Source of the DNA: JBCBTJ01 sp964597685
GTDB taxonomy: Bacteria; Pseudomonadota; Alphaproteobacteria; Caulobacterales; Hyphomonadaceae
NCBI GenBank assembly: GCA_964597685.1
Contig: CAZQZC010000104.1
Coordinates: 1 to 9,257 of the forward strand
Direction: 5' to 3'
DNA: 9,257 nt
A program made the position numbers and the translations under genes. Below the pieces are notes generated by a model that had not been told where the DNA came from, ran no database searches, and was given only the letters and a program-made list of their open reading frames with translations. The stretch's first letter is position 1; each line of letters starts with the position of its first letter. Positions 1 to 6,206 of this stretch are shown in pieces.

Positions 1-345
1 TTGCCGAACAGGCCGTCGTTGAAATCCGTCCCGATCACGTTCTCGATGTCGGTCAACGTGAGATCGCCAATGATCTCTCCGCCGGCCGCCGGCGGGGCGT
101 CGAGGATGCCGCCGTCTTGGCTCGGCGTGCCCGCCGGGCCGGCAGAGTTCACGTCGAGATCGACGATTACGCCCGTGAAGGGCCCGGTCGTCGAGTTGGC
201 TTCCGTGATGCCGGAGAAATCCGCCGTGTCGGTTCCATCTCCGCCGTCCAGCGTGTCGAGCGCGTCGGTGATCAGGATGTCGTCGCCGTCGCCGCCGATG
301 AGCGTGTCCGCACCGGCGCCGCCGTCGATCGTGTCGTCGCCCGCA
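1..345 (-). repeat. Second copy of the ~660-bp internal module of the RTX gene
   Basis: This stretch aligns with 661-1005 at an offset of 657-660 bp. Near-identical landmarks are the segment encoding IENVIGTDFNDGLFGN (positions 2-54 here, 661-714 in the other copy) and the one encoding DAPPAAGG. The copies have diverged at silent and conservative sites, and at least one 3-bp indel lies between them. This copy is the C-terminal one in the protein and probably continues past the window edge. Confidence 0.85.
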
Positions 346-1505
346 TTGCCGTTGATCACGTTGACGCCGGCGTCGCCGGTGAGCGTGTCGTTGCCAGAGC
401 CCGATGTGATGTTCTCAAAGCCGGAGAGGACATTATTGCCCGCCCCGCCGGTTGCGGCGAACACCGCCTCAGACGTTCCGGCCACGATCGCGGCGAATTC
501 TTCCTCCGAGACTTGCAGATTGAGGTCGGCCACCACGTCAGCCGTCGCCGCCGCGAACAAGACCGTATCCGTGCCCGCGCCGCCGGACTGGAAGTCGTCG
601 CCCGCGAAGCCGTGGATCAGGTCGTCGCCCGCACCGCCTTCAAGAACGTTCACTTCGTTGTTGCCGAACAGGCCGTCATTAAAGTCCGTGCCGATCACGT
701 TCTCGATGTCGGTCAGGTTGATCCCGTTGATCGGTTCGCCGCCGGCCGCCGGCGGCGCATCAATGATCGCGCCGTCCTGACCCGGCGTTCCCTCTGGTCC
801 GGCCGAGTCGACGTCCAGATCGACGATCACGCCGTCAAACGCGCCCTCGACGGCGTCCGCGCCGAGGCCCGAGAAATCGACCGTGTCAGAGCCGTCGCCA
901 CCGTCGATCACATCAAGACCATCGGTGACGAACGTGTCGTCGCCTAGACCGCCGTCGAGTGAATCAGCGCCTGCGCCGCCGTCGATCAGATCGTCGCCGG
1001 CGAGGCCGTCAATATCGTCGTCGCCGCCCAAACCGTCGATCACGTCGGCGCCAGCGGTGCCGACCAGGATATCGGCGCCTTCGGTCGGGACGACCTCGAT
1101 CACCTCAACCTCGTCATCGTCGCCGCCGCCGGAGACGCCGACGCCAATGCCCACACCCGCGCCGACAATTGCGAGACCGCCTGCGATTAGAAGCGCGTTG
1201 TCGCCGATGAAATCGAACGCGCCGCCCTCCGCCAGTTCGCCCAAGGCGTCAGCATTCACGAAGACCTGGCCGTTGCGAATGTCGACGTCGTCGGCGTCGA
1301 CGCGCACGACGCGGCCATTCTCGAAGACGAGCTCAACCGATCCATCGTCAAGACGGCGAACGTCGACGACGCCGTTCAAAGCGCTCGCATCGACATAAGC
1401 GTCGCCGCTTTGCGCCTCGGCTTGGGAGGCGACGCCTAGCGCGACGAGAATCGCGAGAGCAGACTTATCGAGGGCTCCATTCTGGAGCTTGGACTTGCGT
1501 TTCAT
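1..1505 (-). CDS. RTX-type calcium-binding repeat protein (C-terminus beyond window)
   Basis: About 501 codons are visible and the frame is still open at the left edge. The ATG at 1505 follows a GGAAAGG ribosome site (1519-1513, 7 nt spacing). Residues 1-31 look like a Sec signal peptide: a basic start, the hydrophobic stretch ALAILVALGVA, and an A-E-A|Q cleavage site. Residues 33-100 form a small Asp/Val-rich, beta-predicted region. Residues 103-124 are a Gly-rich hydrophobic segment able to span a membrane, followed by an acidic GGGDDDE linker. From residue 143 on there are glycine/aspartate RTX nonapeptides (GGAGADSLD, GGLGDD, GGDGSD, GGAGDD). They alternate with 'VIVDLD...LTDIENVIGTDFNDGL' segments typical of haemolysin-type Ca2+-binding proteins. 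Such repeats fold into a parallel beta-roll on binding Ca2+, usually outside the cell. The usual C-terminal type I secretion signal cannot be assessed. Likely a surface or secreted adhesin-like protein; substrate and enzymatic activity are unknown. Confidence 0.9.
   Translation of the reverse strand, partial: MKRKSKLQNGALDKSALAILVALGVASQAEAQSGDAYVDASALNGVVDVRRLDDGSVELVFENGRVVRVDADDVDIRNGQVFVNADALGELAEGGAFDFIGDNALLIAGGLAIVGAGVGIGVGVSGGGDDDEVEVIEVVPTEGADILVGTAGADVIDGLGGDDDIDGLAGDDLIDGGAGADSLDGGLGDDTFVTDGLDVIDGGDGSDTVDFSGLGADAVEGAFDGVIVDLDVDSAGPEGTPGQDGAIIDAPPAAGGEPINGINLTDIENVIGTDFNDGLFGNNEVNVLEGGAGDDLIHGFAGDDFQSGGAGTDTVLFAAATADVVADLNLQVSEEEFAAIVAGTSEAVFAATGGAGNNVLSGFENITSGSGNDTLTGDAGVNVINGNAGDDTIDGGAGADTLIGGDGDDILITDALDTLDGGDGTDTADFSGITEANSTTGPFTGVIVDLDVNSAGPAGTPSQDGGILDAPPAAGGEIIGDLTLTDIENVIGTDFNDGLFG
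661..1005 (-). repeat. First copy of the ~660-bp internal module of the RTX gene
   Basis: Partner of the copy at 1-345. Each unit carries, in protein order, a TDxLDxxDGGDG RTX motif, DTxDFSG, a 'GVIVDLDV(D/N)SAGP' beta segment, a Gln-Asp-Gly loop, DAPPAAGG, then LTDIENVIGTDFNDGLFGN. The ~300 bp between the two aligned stretches (346-660) belongs to the same period and holds further RTX nonapeptides. The full unit is therefore about 220 residues. Confidence 0.85.
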
Positions 1506-1863
1506 CGGACGGCCTTTCCAGGGCTTGAGAATTTCGTGAGACATGCGGAGCGTGCGGGGAGACATCCGTGCCGGGCCGCAGCCCGGGGGCGCTGCGAATC
1601 GTCGCCATATCGCCGTTCATTGGACGCGATCATGGAATGGTACCCTCGCCGAACTCATCCCTCTGACGGGCGACCTCGGAAGGTGGTTCAATTCTTCCAT
1701 AAGATTTTCGAGAGCGCGCGTGCGAATGCGTTTGTCGCTGTAACGGCACGGCGCAGACGTCGCGCCAAACACCGGCTATCTTCGTTCAAATTCGTGGGAT
1801 CGCCTCGCCATCGGCAGGGTTGCGGCTTAAGTCCTCGCCACAGCAAATTACGGGATAGAGACC
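1506..1863. other. Non-coding region between divergent RTX and yceI genes
   Basis: These 358 bases separate the start codons of two outward-facing genes, so they should hold both promoters. Open frames here have no recognisable protein family, and none shows a convincing ribosome site plus plausible composition. I see no clear sigma-70 box pair, no tRNA or riboswitch pattern and no strong terminator. The only hairpin noticed is a 5-bp GGCGC/GCGCC near 1750, too weak to call. Confidence 0.6.
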
Positions 1864-2499
1864 ATGATCCGTTCTTCATTCCTCGCGTTGATCCCGCTCG
1901 GCGTCGTTGCATGCGGTGGCGCAGAGACGGCGTCGACGCCCGCAGCGCCGCCTGCACAAATCGCCAGTGAGACGCTTGGCGGCGATTGGCGGGTTGATGC
2001 GGCGGGGTCGCGCGTCTCCTTTGTTTCAGTGAAGGCGTCGGAGATCGCCGAGGCGCACCACTTCTCCGACCTGTCGGGCGAAGTGTCCGAAGACGGTGCG
2101 GCGCGGATCGTCATAGGGCTCGACTCGGTCGAAACGGCGATCGACATCCGCAATGAGCGCATGCGGCAGGTCTTCTTCGACACCGCCACCTACCCTGAAG
2201 CTGTCGTGACGGCTCAACTGGATCTCGACAGCTTTGATGCGCTCGAGATCGGCGCCCGAACGCGATCCGCGCTGGAAGCCAATTTGTCCTTGCACGGGGC
2301 GGACGCCGCGATCACGCCCGAAGTCTTTGTCACCCGCGCCGCGCCAAACCGCGTCGTTGTGGAAACGGTCGACCCGATCATCGTCAACGCCGCCGATTTC
2401 AATCTCGGGGACGGCTTGGCGGAGCTTCAGTCTTTGGCGGGGCTGCCCTCCATTACGCCGGACGTTCCGGTGACCTTTTCGGTGGCCTTTGAGCGTTAA
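1864..2499 (+). CDS. YceI-family lipoprotein
   Basis: The 211-residue product has a lipoprotein signal: a short basic start, a hydrophobic core, then V-V-A-C with the lipidated Cys at residue 17, followed by a Thr/Ala/Pro-rich linker to about residue 36. The YceI domain covers about residues 40-211. It begins with the family's DWRVDxxxSRVSF strand and contains the hallmark VETAIDIRNERMR stretch (89-101) followed by FFDTATYPEA. YceI proteins are lipocalin-like beta-barrels; characterised members bind polyisoprenoid or other amphiphilic molecules in the periplasm. Here the protein would be anchored by its lipid to a membrane facing the periplasm. The start codon is fixed by the signal sequence; only a weak GGGA-type ribosome site precedes it. 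The gene is convergent with the next one and their stop codons overlap. Ligand unknown. Confidence 0.92.
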   Translation: MIRSSFLALIPLGVVACGGAETASTPAAPPAQIASETLGGDWRVDAAGSRVSFVSVKASEIAEAHHFSDLSGEVSEDGAARIVIGLDSVETAIDIRNERMRQVFFDTATYPEAVVTAQLDLDSFDALEIGARTRSALEANLSLHGADAAITPEVFVTRAAPNRVVVETVDPIIVNAADFNLGDGLAELQSLAGLPSITPDVPVTFSVAFER

Positions 2500-2816
2500 T
2501 CCGGCCAATCCCGGAACAAGCCGAACCTGACATTCTCAACGAGGGTGTTGGCCGCGAAATGGAGCCGGTCGGCCTCCCCTGTTCGCTCAGCCGCCGCCTG
2601 AAAGGCTGTATCGAGTTGGGCGAGGTCCTCGGTCTCGATCAAGAGCTGAAATTCCGGGGTATTGTCAGGCCGGAATCCAAGCTTGCAGCGGAGGAGCCGC
2701 CAGCCCGCAATCCGGCCCGTCGCCTTCATGTGGCTGAGAAAGGCGTCCAACGCTTCCGCCAAGGCTGTGTCGCGGACGTCAGAGCGGCGATCGAACCAGA
2801 TCTGATAAACATCCAT
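2496..2816 (-). CDS. DUF6614-like small protein of unknown function
   Basis: This 106-residue cytosolic protein has no signal peptide or membrane segment. It opens with MDVYQIWFDRR, continues with a helix containing LAEALDAFLSHMKATGRI and GWRLLRCKLGF, then EFQLLIETEDLAQLDTAF, and ends near FRDWPD. From memory this pattern (short alpha/beta protein, 'IAGWRL' and 'EDLAQLD' blocks) matches the alphaproteobacterial family DUF6614. The arrangement suggests a ferredoxin-like/dimeric alpha-beta-barrel fold, which is inference. A GAGG ribosome site lies 6 nt before the ATG. The TAA stop shares the TTAA at 2496-2499 with the yceI stop. The gene is divergent from the glycosyltransferase gene with a 65-bp gap. 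No function can be assigned. Confidence 0.85.
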   Translation of the reverse strand: MDVYQIWFDRRSDVRDTALAEALDAFLSHMKATGRIAGWRLLRCKLGFRPDNTPEFQLLIETEDLAQLDTAFQAAAERTGEADRLHFAANTLVENVRFGLFRDWPD

Positions 2817-2870
2817 GGGCGGCCTCGATTTCGCGCGTGTAATCTTCTAGCCGTCGCAGGTCGGCTCAGC

Positions 2871-2884
2871 GAGGCGCCCCATTG
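2871..2884 (+). promoter_or_regulatory. GAGG ribosome site favouring a TTG start
   Basis: GAGG at 2871-2874 lies 7 nt before the TTG at 2882. The first in-frame ATG (2897) has no purine-rich site at the right distance. This supports the TTG as start, giving the short MYDTP leader usual before the first strand of family-2 glycosyltransferases. Confidence 0.5.
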
Positions 2885-3634
2885 TACGACACACCAATGC
2901 TTACGGTCATGATCCCGTTCCACAATGAAGCGGGAAACGTGCTTCCGCTGTTAGAAGAGATTCATGAGGCGCTCGAAGGGATCGCGTTCGAAGTCATATG
3001 CATAAACGACGCGTCAACCGATGCGACCGCCGATGAGCTCTCAGAGGCCGGGTCGGTATGGCCCGACACCGTGAACAGGCTCACCCTCGTTGCGCGGCGG
3101 GGCAAGTCGGCGGCGCTGCGTGTCGGGCTGACCGCCGTCCGCGGACACTGGATCCAGCTTTTGGATGGAGACGGTCAGAACGATCCCGCAGACGCGCGGC
3201 GGATCTGGGACGAGCTCATCGCAACAAACCCGCCGCCCCGGCTCGGCCTGGTCGCGGGACGGCGCACGAGCCGCAAGGATGGCGCGTTCAAATGGCTGCA
3301 ATCGCGCATTGCCAATGGCGTTCGGGCCTTTGCGCTTCGCGATGGTTCGACCGACACCGGCTGCGGCTTCAAGCTGATCCGGACCGATGTGTTCCGCGAG
3401 CTCCCGTACTTCGAAGCGATGCATCGCTTCTTGCCCGCCCTCGTCCGGCGCACCGGTTGGGATGTCGTTGAGCGCCCCGTGGCTGATCGGCCGAGACGGC
3501 ATGGGCGATCAAAGTACGGCTTCATCGATCGCCTGGCTGCGGGTCTTTTCGACTTGCTCGGCATGATCTGGCTCGTCCGGCGGGGCCGCTACGGGATTGC
3601 CAAGGAGTGGGACGATCCGCGGGAGAACCTCTAG
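2882..3634 (+). CDS. Family-2 glycosyltransferase, polyprenyl-phosphate sugar synthase type
   Basis: The 250-residue GT-A fold enzyme probably transfers a sugar from a nucleotide donor to a lipid-phosphate carrier on the cytosolic face of the membrane. Visible motifs in order: first strand LTVMIPFHNEAGNV (7-20), INDASTDAT (41-49) of the nucleotide-binding half, and the metal-binding LLDGDGQNDP with D95-x-D97. These are followed by the acceptor-side DTGCGFKLIRTDVF (158-171), MHRFLPAL (180-187) and the basic GRSKYG (208-213), all typical of the dolichol-phosphate mannosyltransferase (DPM1-like) branch. The C-terminus has a hydrophobic FDLLGMIWLV segment but lacks the long multi-helix anchor of GtrB/ArnC enzymes, so it is probably peripheral or held by one amphipathic helix. 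Start chosen is TTG 2882; ATG 2897 would remove five residues. Convergent with rimM, sharing a CTAG. The sugar and acceptor cannot be told from sequence. Confidence 0.88.
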   Translation: MYDTPMLTVMIPFHNEAGNVLPLLEEIHEALEGIAFEVICINDASTDATADELSEAGSVWPDTVNRLTLVARRGKSAALRVGLTAVRGHWIQLLDGDGQNDPADARRIWDELIATNPPPRLGLVAGRRTSRKDGAFKWLQSRIANGVRAFALRDGSTDTGCGFKLIRTDVFRELPYFEAMHRFLPALVRRTGWDVVERPVADRPRRHGRSKYGFIDRLAAGLFDLLGMIWLVRRGRYGIAKEWDDPRENL

Positions 3635-4152
3635 CTTTCGCCCTCCCCACCCGTCCACGCCGCCAGATCGGACAGGATGATCCGACCCGCATCGACATCG
3701 ACGACCGGGGCTTCAGTCTCGTTGAACGGAACCATGGCCGCGCCGCCGTCGGCGAGTGCGATCTCCAAAATGTCGCCCGCGCCGAAATCGTGCACGGCGA
3801 TCACCTCGCCGAGCATCGAGCCGGAGGTGTCAAACGCAGCGAGGCCGACAAAATCCTCGACATAAAGGCCCTCGTCATCTACTGGCTCAGGCAAAGCTTC
3901 ACTCGGCACGTGGACCAGCGCGCCCCTTAGCGCATCCCAATCCTCTTTTTCCCGCGTTTCCGTCGGGGCGACGATGAAGTGTGATTTCGCAGGCCGCCAA
4001 GTGCGCGCAACAAACAGGCGTCTCCCCTCTGCATCCAGCAGCGGGCCGTAGGCGAAACACGCCTCCGGTTCGTCCGTGAAGCTCTTCACCCTGACATCGC
4101 CGCGTACGCCATGGGCGCCCAGGATCACCCCGACAGCCACAAGACGAGACAT
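3631..4152 (-). CDS. rimM: Ribosome maturation factor RimM
   Basis: The 173-residue protein assists late maturation of the 30S subunit, binding S19 and the 16S rRNA head. The N-terminal RimM domain starts with VAVGVILGAHGVRGDVRVKSFTD (5-27), the family's best-known block. The C-terminal PRC-barrel domain begins near GLYVEDFVGL (95-104) and contains GEVIAVHDFGAGDILEI and the MVPFNE...VVDVDAGRI block. The start is ATG 4152. An upstream in-frame ATG at 4197 would add 15 unrelated residues and lie inside the preceding gene. The ATG sits 2 nt after the TGA of the crystallin gene, which suggests cotranscription and possible translational coupling, since no good ribosome site precedes it. In many proteobacteria rimM follows rpsP directly and precedes trmD; here neither holds. 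Confidence 0.96.
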   Translation of the reverse strand: MSRLVAVGVILGAHGVRGDVRVKSFTDEPEACFAYGPLLDAEGRRLFVARTWRPAKSHFIVAPTETREKEDWDALRGALVHVPSEALPEPVDDEGLYVEDFVGLAAFDTSGSMLGEVIAVHDFGAGDILEIALADGGAAMVPFNETEAPVVDVDAGRIILSDLAAWTGGEGES

Positions 4153-4154
4153 CG

Positions 4155-5357
4155 TCACTGCGGCGAGGCGCAGAGCACGTCGGTTAGCGCCCGGCACTCA
4201 AAGCCGGAACACGCAAGCTCTCCGTCGAGATCCGCCGTCTCGCGGACATTTTCGCGGATTGCGCTGAACACCGCCTCGGCGTAGCCGGCCTCCCGGCAGA
4301 AGGCGAAGGCCGCGCCCTCGCATTGCGCCGCATCGCCAAGGCAGGAATCGATCGGCAGGCCGTCGGCTTCCGGCGCGGGGAAGAACGCCGAAACCTGGCC
4401 CAGTGTCTTTTCGCCGCCATAGGTCGGCCCCCGCCCGCCCCCGCGTCGGCCGTCGTCAAGCCGCTCGCCGTCATAGGGTTGGATGGACACAATTGCGTCG
4501 TTGAATTTGAGGGCGCGAAGGTCGGCATAGGATTGCGAGACGACTTCGCAGCGCCCGCGATACTTCGCCTCCGCGCAAATCAGCCACTGGCCGCGATTGA
4601 CCAAAATCGACCGAACGGAATTAGCGAAACCGATTGCGCCCAGATTTTCGGCCGCAGACTCAACGCCCGTAAAACGCCCGCGGAAGTCCCGACGGTCAAA
4701 CAGGGCGACCGAGAAGCCGTCCGGTCCACTTTCAAGCGGCGTCCGGTAGATCGACGATATCTCGCCGCTGAGGCCAATCTCGTCCAGGTCGTCCATTGAG
4801 CGGTCTAGAAAATCACACCTGGCGGCGAACCCGCGGCGGGTGCAGAGCGCCCACACGCCCTCGTTAATCTCAACACTGCGCGCCTTGTTATTGAAACGCT
4901 CGGCGCGCAGATCTGACAGGTCGCCGCTTACGGACAATTGGGTCCCGCCGAAGCGCTTCTTGCTATAAAGCGTGAGCGGTGCTGCTGCGGCCGAGGCCTG
5001 TCGAAAGGCGGCAGAGTCGGAATAGGGACGAATGGATGAGATCGCATTGTTCAGGCCGATCTCGGCAAGATCGTCGACGCTGGTGCTCAACACCTCGCAA
5101 CGCCCCTCGAAGCGGGGGCCTTCGCAGATCTCCCAAACTCCTTCCCGGATATTGATCGAGGAGGCCCGGTCGTCGAACCGCATGGCGCCCAAGCGTTCGA
5201 CGTCCGTCGTCACAGGCTGCGGCGCGCCGGAATAACGCTGGCCGTCATAGAGTATGGCGCGCGGCCCGCTGTCCTCCTGCGCAACAACGCCAGAGGCGCA
5301 AGCTCCGGCGATCGCCAGAGGCGCCAGGAAAATGAGCATTCGCGCGATCGTGTTCAT
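4155..5357 (-). CDS. Exported protein with three beta/gamma-crystallin domains and a Cys-rich tail
   Basis: The product has 400 residues. Residues 1-26 are a signal peptide, probably cleaved at V-V-A|Q; a Cys at 20 (A-G-A-C) is a poor lipobox. Three two-motif beta/gamma-crystallin domains follow at about 34-112, 127-205 and 217-295. Each has the Y/F-x6-F/Y-x-G opening (e.g. LYSKKRFGG), a helix-turn DLxxL segment and a W-x-x-C ... R-C pair (75/78/87, 169/172/181, 258/261/270), suggesting one disulfide per domain. The Ca2+ motif (N/D)(N/D)xx(S/T)S is intact only in domain 1 (DDRASS, NNAISS). Domains 2 and 3 have partial forms (NNKARS, SGEISS, ANSVRS, NDAIVS). A Gly/Arg linker leads to a tail with six cysteines (339, 346, 354, 383, 388, 396). 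Likely a secreted or periplasmic Ca2+-binding, structural or stress protein; no enzymatic role is visible. It lies between rpsP and rimM, an unusual place. Confidence 0.9.
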   Translation of the reverse strand: MNTIARMLIFLAPLAIAGACASGVVAQEDSGPRAILYDGQRYSGAPQPVTTDVERLGAMRFDDRASSINIREGVWEICEGPRFEGRCEVLSTSVDDLAEIGLNNAISSIRPYSDSAAFRQASAAAAPLTLYSKKRFGGTQLSVSGDLSDLRAERFNNKARSVEINEGVWALCTRRGFAARCDFLDRSMDDLDEIGLSGEISSIYRTPLESGPDGFSVALFDRRDFRGRFTGVESAAENLGAIGFANSVRSILVNRGQWLICAEAKYRGRCEVVSQSYADLRALKFNDAIVSIQPYDGERLDDGRRGGGRGPTYGGEKTLGQVSAFFPAPEADGLPIDSCLGDAAQCEGAAFAFCREAGYAEAVFSAIRENVRETADLDGELACSGFECRALTDVLCASPQ

Positions 5358-5365
5358 CACGATAT

Positions 5366-5372
5366 CCCCACC
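5366..5372 (-). promoter_or_regulatory. Ribosome site of the crystallin gene
   Basis: GGTGGGG read on the minus strand lies 8 nt before ATG 5357 and 5 nt before an in-frame GTG at 5360. The spacing favours the ATG. Confidence 0.5.
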
Positions 5373-5389
5373 GTCTCGATGCGGCTTCT

Positions 5390-5418
5390 CGAATACTACC
5401 CGTCGCGCGAATGGACAA
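5390..5418 (-). promoter_or_regulatory. Possible sigma-70-like promoter of the crystallin gene
   Basis: Within the 69 bp between rpsP and the crystallin gene, the minus strand reads TTGTCC (5418-5413), 17 nt, then TATTCG (5395-5390). Four and three of six positions match the consensus hexamers, so this is only a candidate. If real, the crystallin gene and rimM could be transcribed apart from ffh-rpsP. Confidence 0.22.
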
Positions 5419-5426
5419 TCGTGCGA

Positions 5427-5867
5427 TCAGCTTTCAGCCGGCTCGGCTTCAGCTTCGGCGGCCTCTTCGGCCGGGGCGGCTGCGGCTTCCTCCGCAGCGG
5501 CCTTGCGAGCCGCTTCCTTCTCAGCACGCTCTTCGGCGCGCTCCTTCGCCTTTTGACCGGGCTCGCCTTTGTTCGGGTTGCTCCCGTGCTCCCAAGCGTA
5601 GACGGGGGCGTCTTGGCCCTCCGGCGTGATCTGGGACAGGAACCGCGCGACGCGGTCCGTCGGCTTCGCGCCCTTCTTGATCCAATCGGCGGCTTTCGCG
5701 CCGTCGATCTTCACACGCTCCTCGCTATCCTTGGGAAGGCGCGGATCATAGGTGCCGATCTTGTCGATGAAGCGCCCGTCGCGCGGCGCGCGGCTGTCGG
5801 CGACCACCACACGGTAGAACGGACGTTTCTTGGACCCGCCGCGGGCGAGCCGGATTTTGAGGGCCAT
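5427..5867 (-). CDS. rpsP: 30S ribosomal protein S16 with a long Ala/Glu tail
   Basis: The 146-residue product is a primary 16S rRNA-binding protein needed for assembly of the 5' domain of the 30S subunit. The S16 core is at residues 1-85: MALKIRLARGGSKKRPFYRVVVADSRAPRDGRFID, IGTYDP, and the AxDWIKKGAKPTDxV block. Typical S16 proteins are 80-90 residues long; this one carries about 60 extra. The extension has a short Pro/Gly/Lys stretch, then a highly charged, Ala/Glu/Lys-rich, probably helical or disordered tail (about 106-146). Alphaproteobacterial S16 proteins often carry such tails, but their role is unclear. A perfect AAGGAG ribosome site (5881-5876) lies 8 nt before the ATG, consistent with high expression. 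It lies 21 bp downstream of the chorismate mutase gene. Confidence 0.97.
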   Translation of the reverse strand: MALKIRLARGGSKKRPFYRVVVADSRAPRDGRFIDKIGTYDPRLPKDSEERVKIDGAKAADWIKKGAKPTDRVARFLSQITPEGQDAPVYAWEHGSNPNKGEPGQKAKERAEERAEKEAARKAAAEEAAAAPAEEAAEAEAEPAES

Positions 5868-5888
5868 GGTGTGTTCTCCTTAAGTGTC

Positions 5889-6206
5889 TTATGGCGTCTC
5901 TGGGGGAGTGGTCTCGACCTCGTCGCGGATGCGCTTATGGCCGCGGATCACCTCGGCCACGATGAAGTCTAGAACCTTTTCGAAGAAGATCGGGTCGAGC
6001 CCGGAATCCTCTGCGAGCTGTCTAAGGCCCGCAATCTGGCGGGCCTCGCGATCCTTGTCTGCCGGCGGCATGTCATGGGCCGCCTTTAGCTCGCCGACCT
6101 GCTGGGTCAGCTTGAACCGTTCGGCCAAGGTATGGACCAGGATGGCGTTCATATTGTCGATGGAGGCGCGCAGCCGCTCGAGTTCGGCGTGGGGGTCGCG
6201 GGTCAC
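5889..6206 (-). CDS. Chorismate mutase, AroQ class
   Basis: This 105-residue, all-helical AroQ-type chorismate mutase converts chorismate to prephenate, the first step towards phenylalanine and tyrosine. The long first helix has LRASIDNMNAILVHTLAERFKLTQQVGELK. By comparison with the E. coli P-protein domain, the chorismate-binding residues are R13, R30, K41, D50 and R53. The last helix reads VIRGHKRIR where E. coli has the active-site Gln (Q88); by my alignment this is Lys 91. The start is GTG 6206, whose last three bases form the TGA stop of ffh (GTGA, 4-bp overlap). This indicates translational coupling. Chorismate mutase between ffh and rpsP is a familiar alphaproteobacterial arrangement. 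I give no gene symbol because naming of this monofunctional form varies. Confidence 0.92.
   Translation of the reverse strand: MTRDPHAELERLRASIDNMNAILVHTLAERFKLTQQVGELKAAHDMPPADKDREARQIAGLRQLAEDSGLDPIFFEKVLDFIVAEVIRGHKRIRDEVETTPPETP

Noticed and set aside
1..1060. Periodic repeats as a CRISPR array or satellite
   Set aside because: The short periodicity is nine codons of Gly/Asp-rich coding sequence and the long period is a protein module. There are no uniform repeats with unique spacers.
1..1398. Long plus-strand open frames opposite the RTX gene
   Set aside because: They are Pro/Ser/Ala- or Arg-rich with no family signature. They arise because the GC-rich, low-stop complement of Gly/Asp repeats stays open. 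The minus strand has a signal peptide, RTX motifs and a ribosome site.
1536..1970. Open frame in the RTX-yceI intergenic region overlapping yceI
   Set aside because: It is Arg/Cys/His-rich with no family match or ribosome site, and it overlaps the lipoprotein signal of yceI in another frame.
4153..4197. 15-residue N-terminal extension of RimM
   Set aside because: It would overlap the crystallin gene, and the extra residues are not part of the family, which starts near the VAVG strand.
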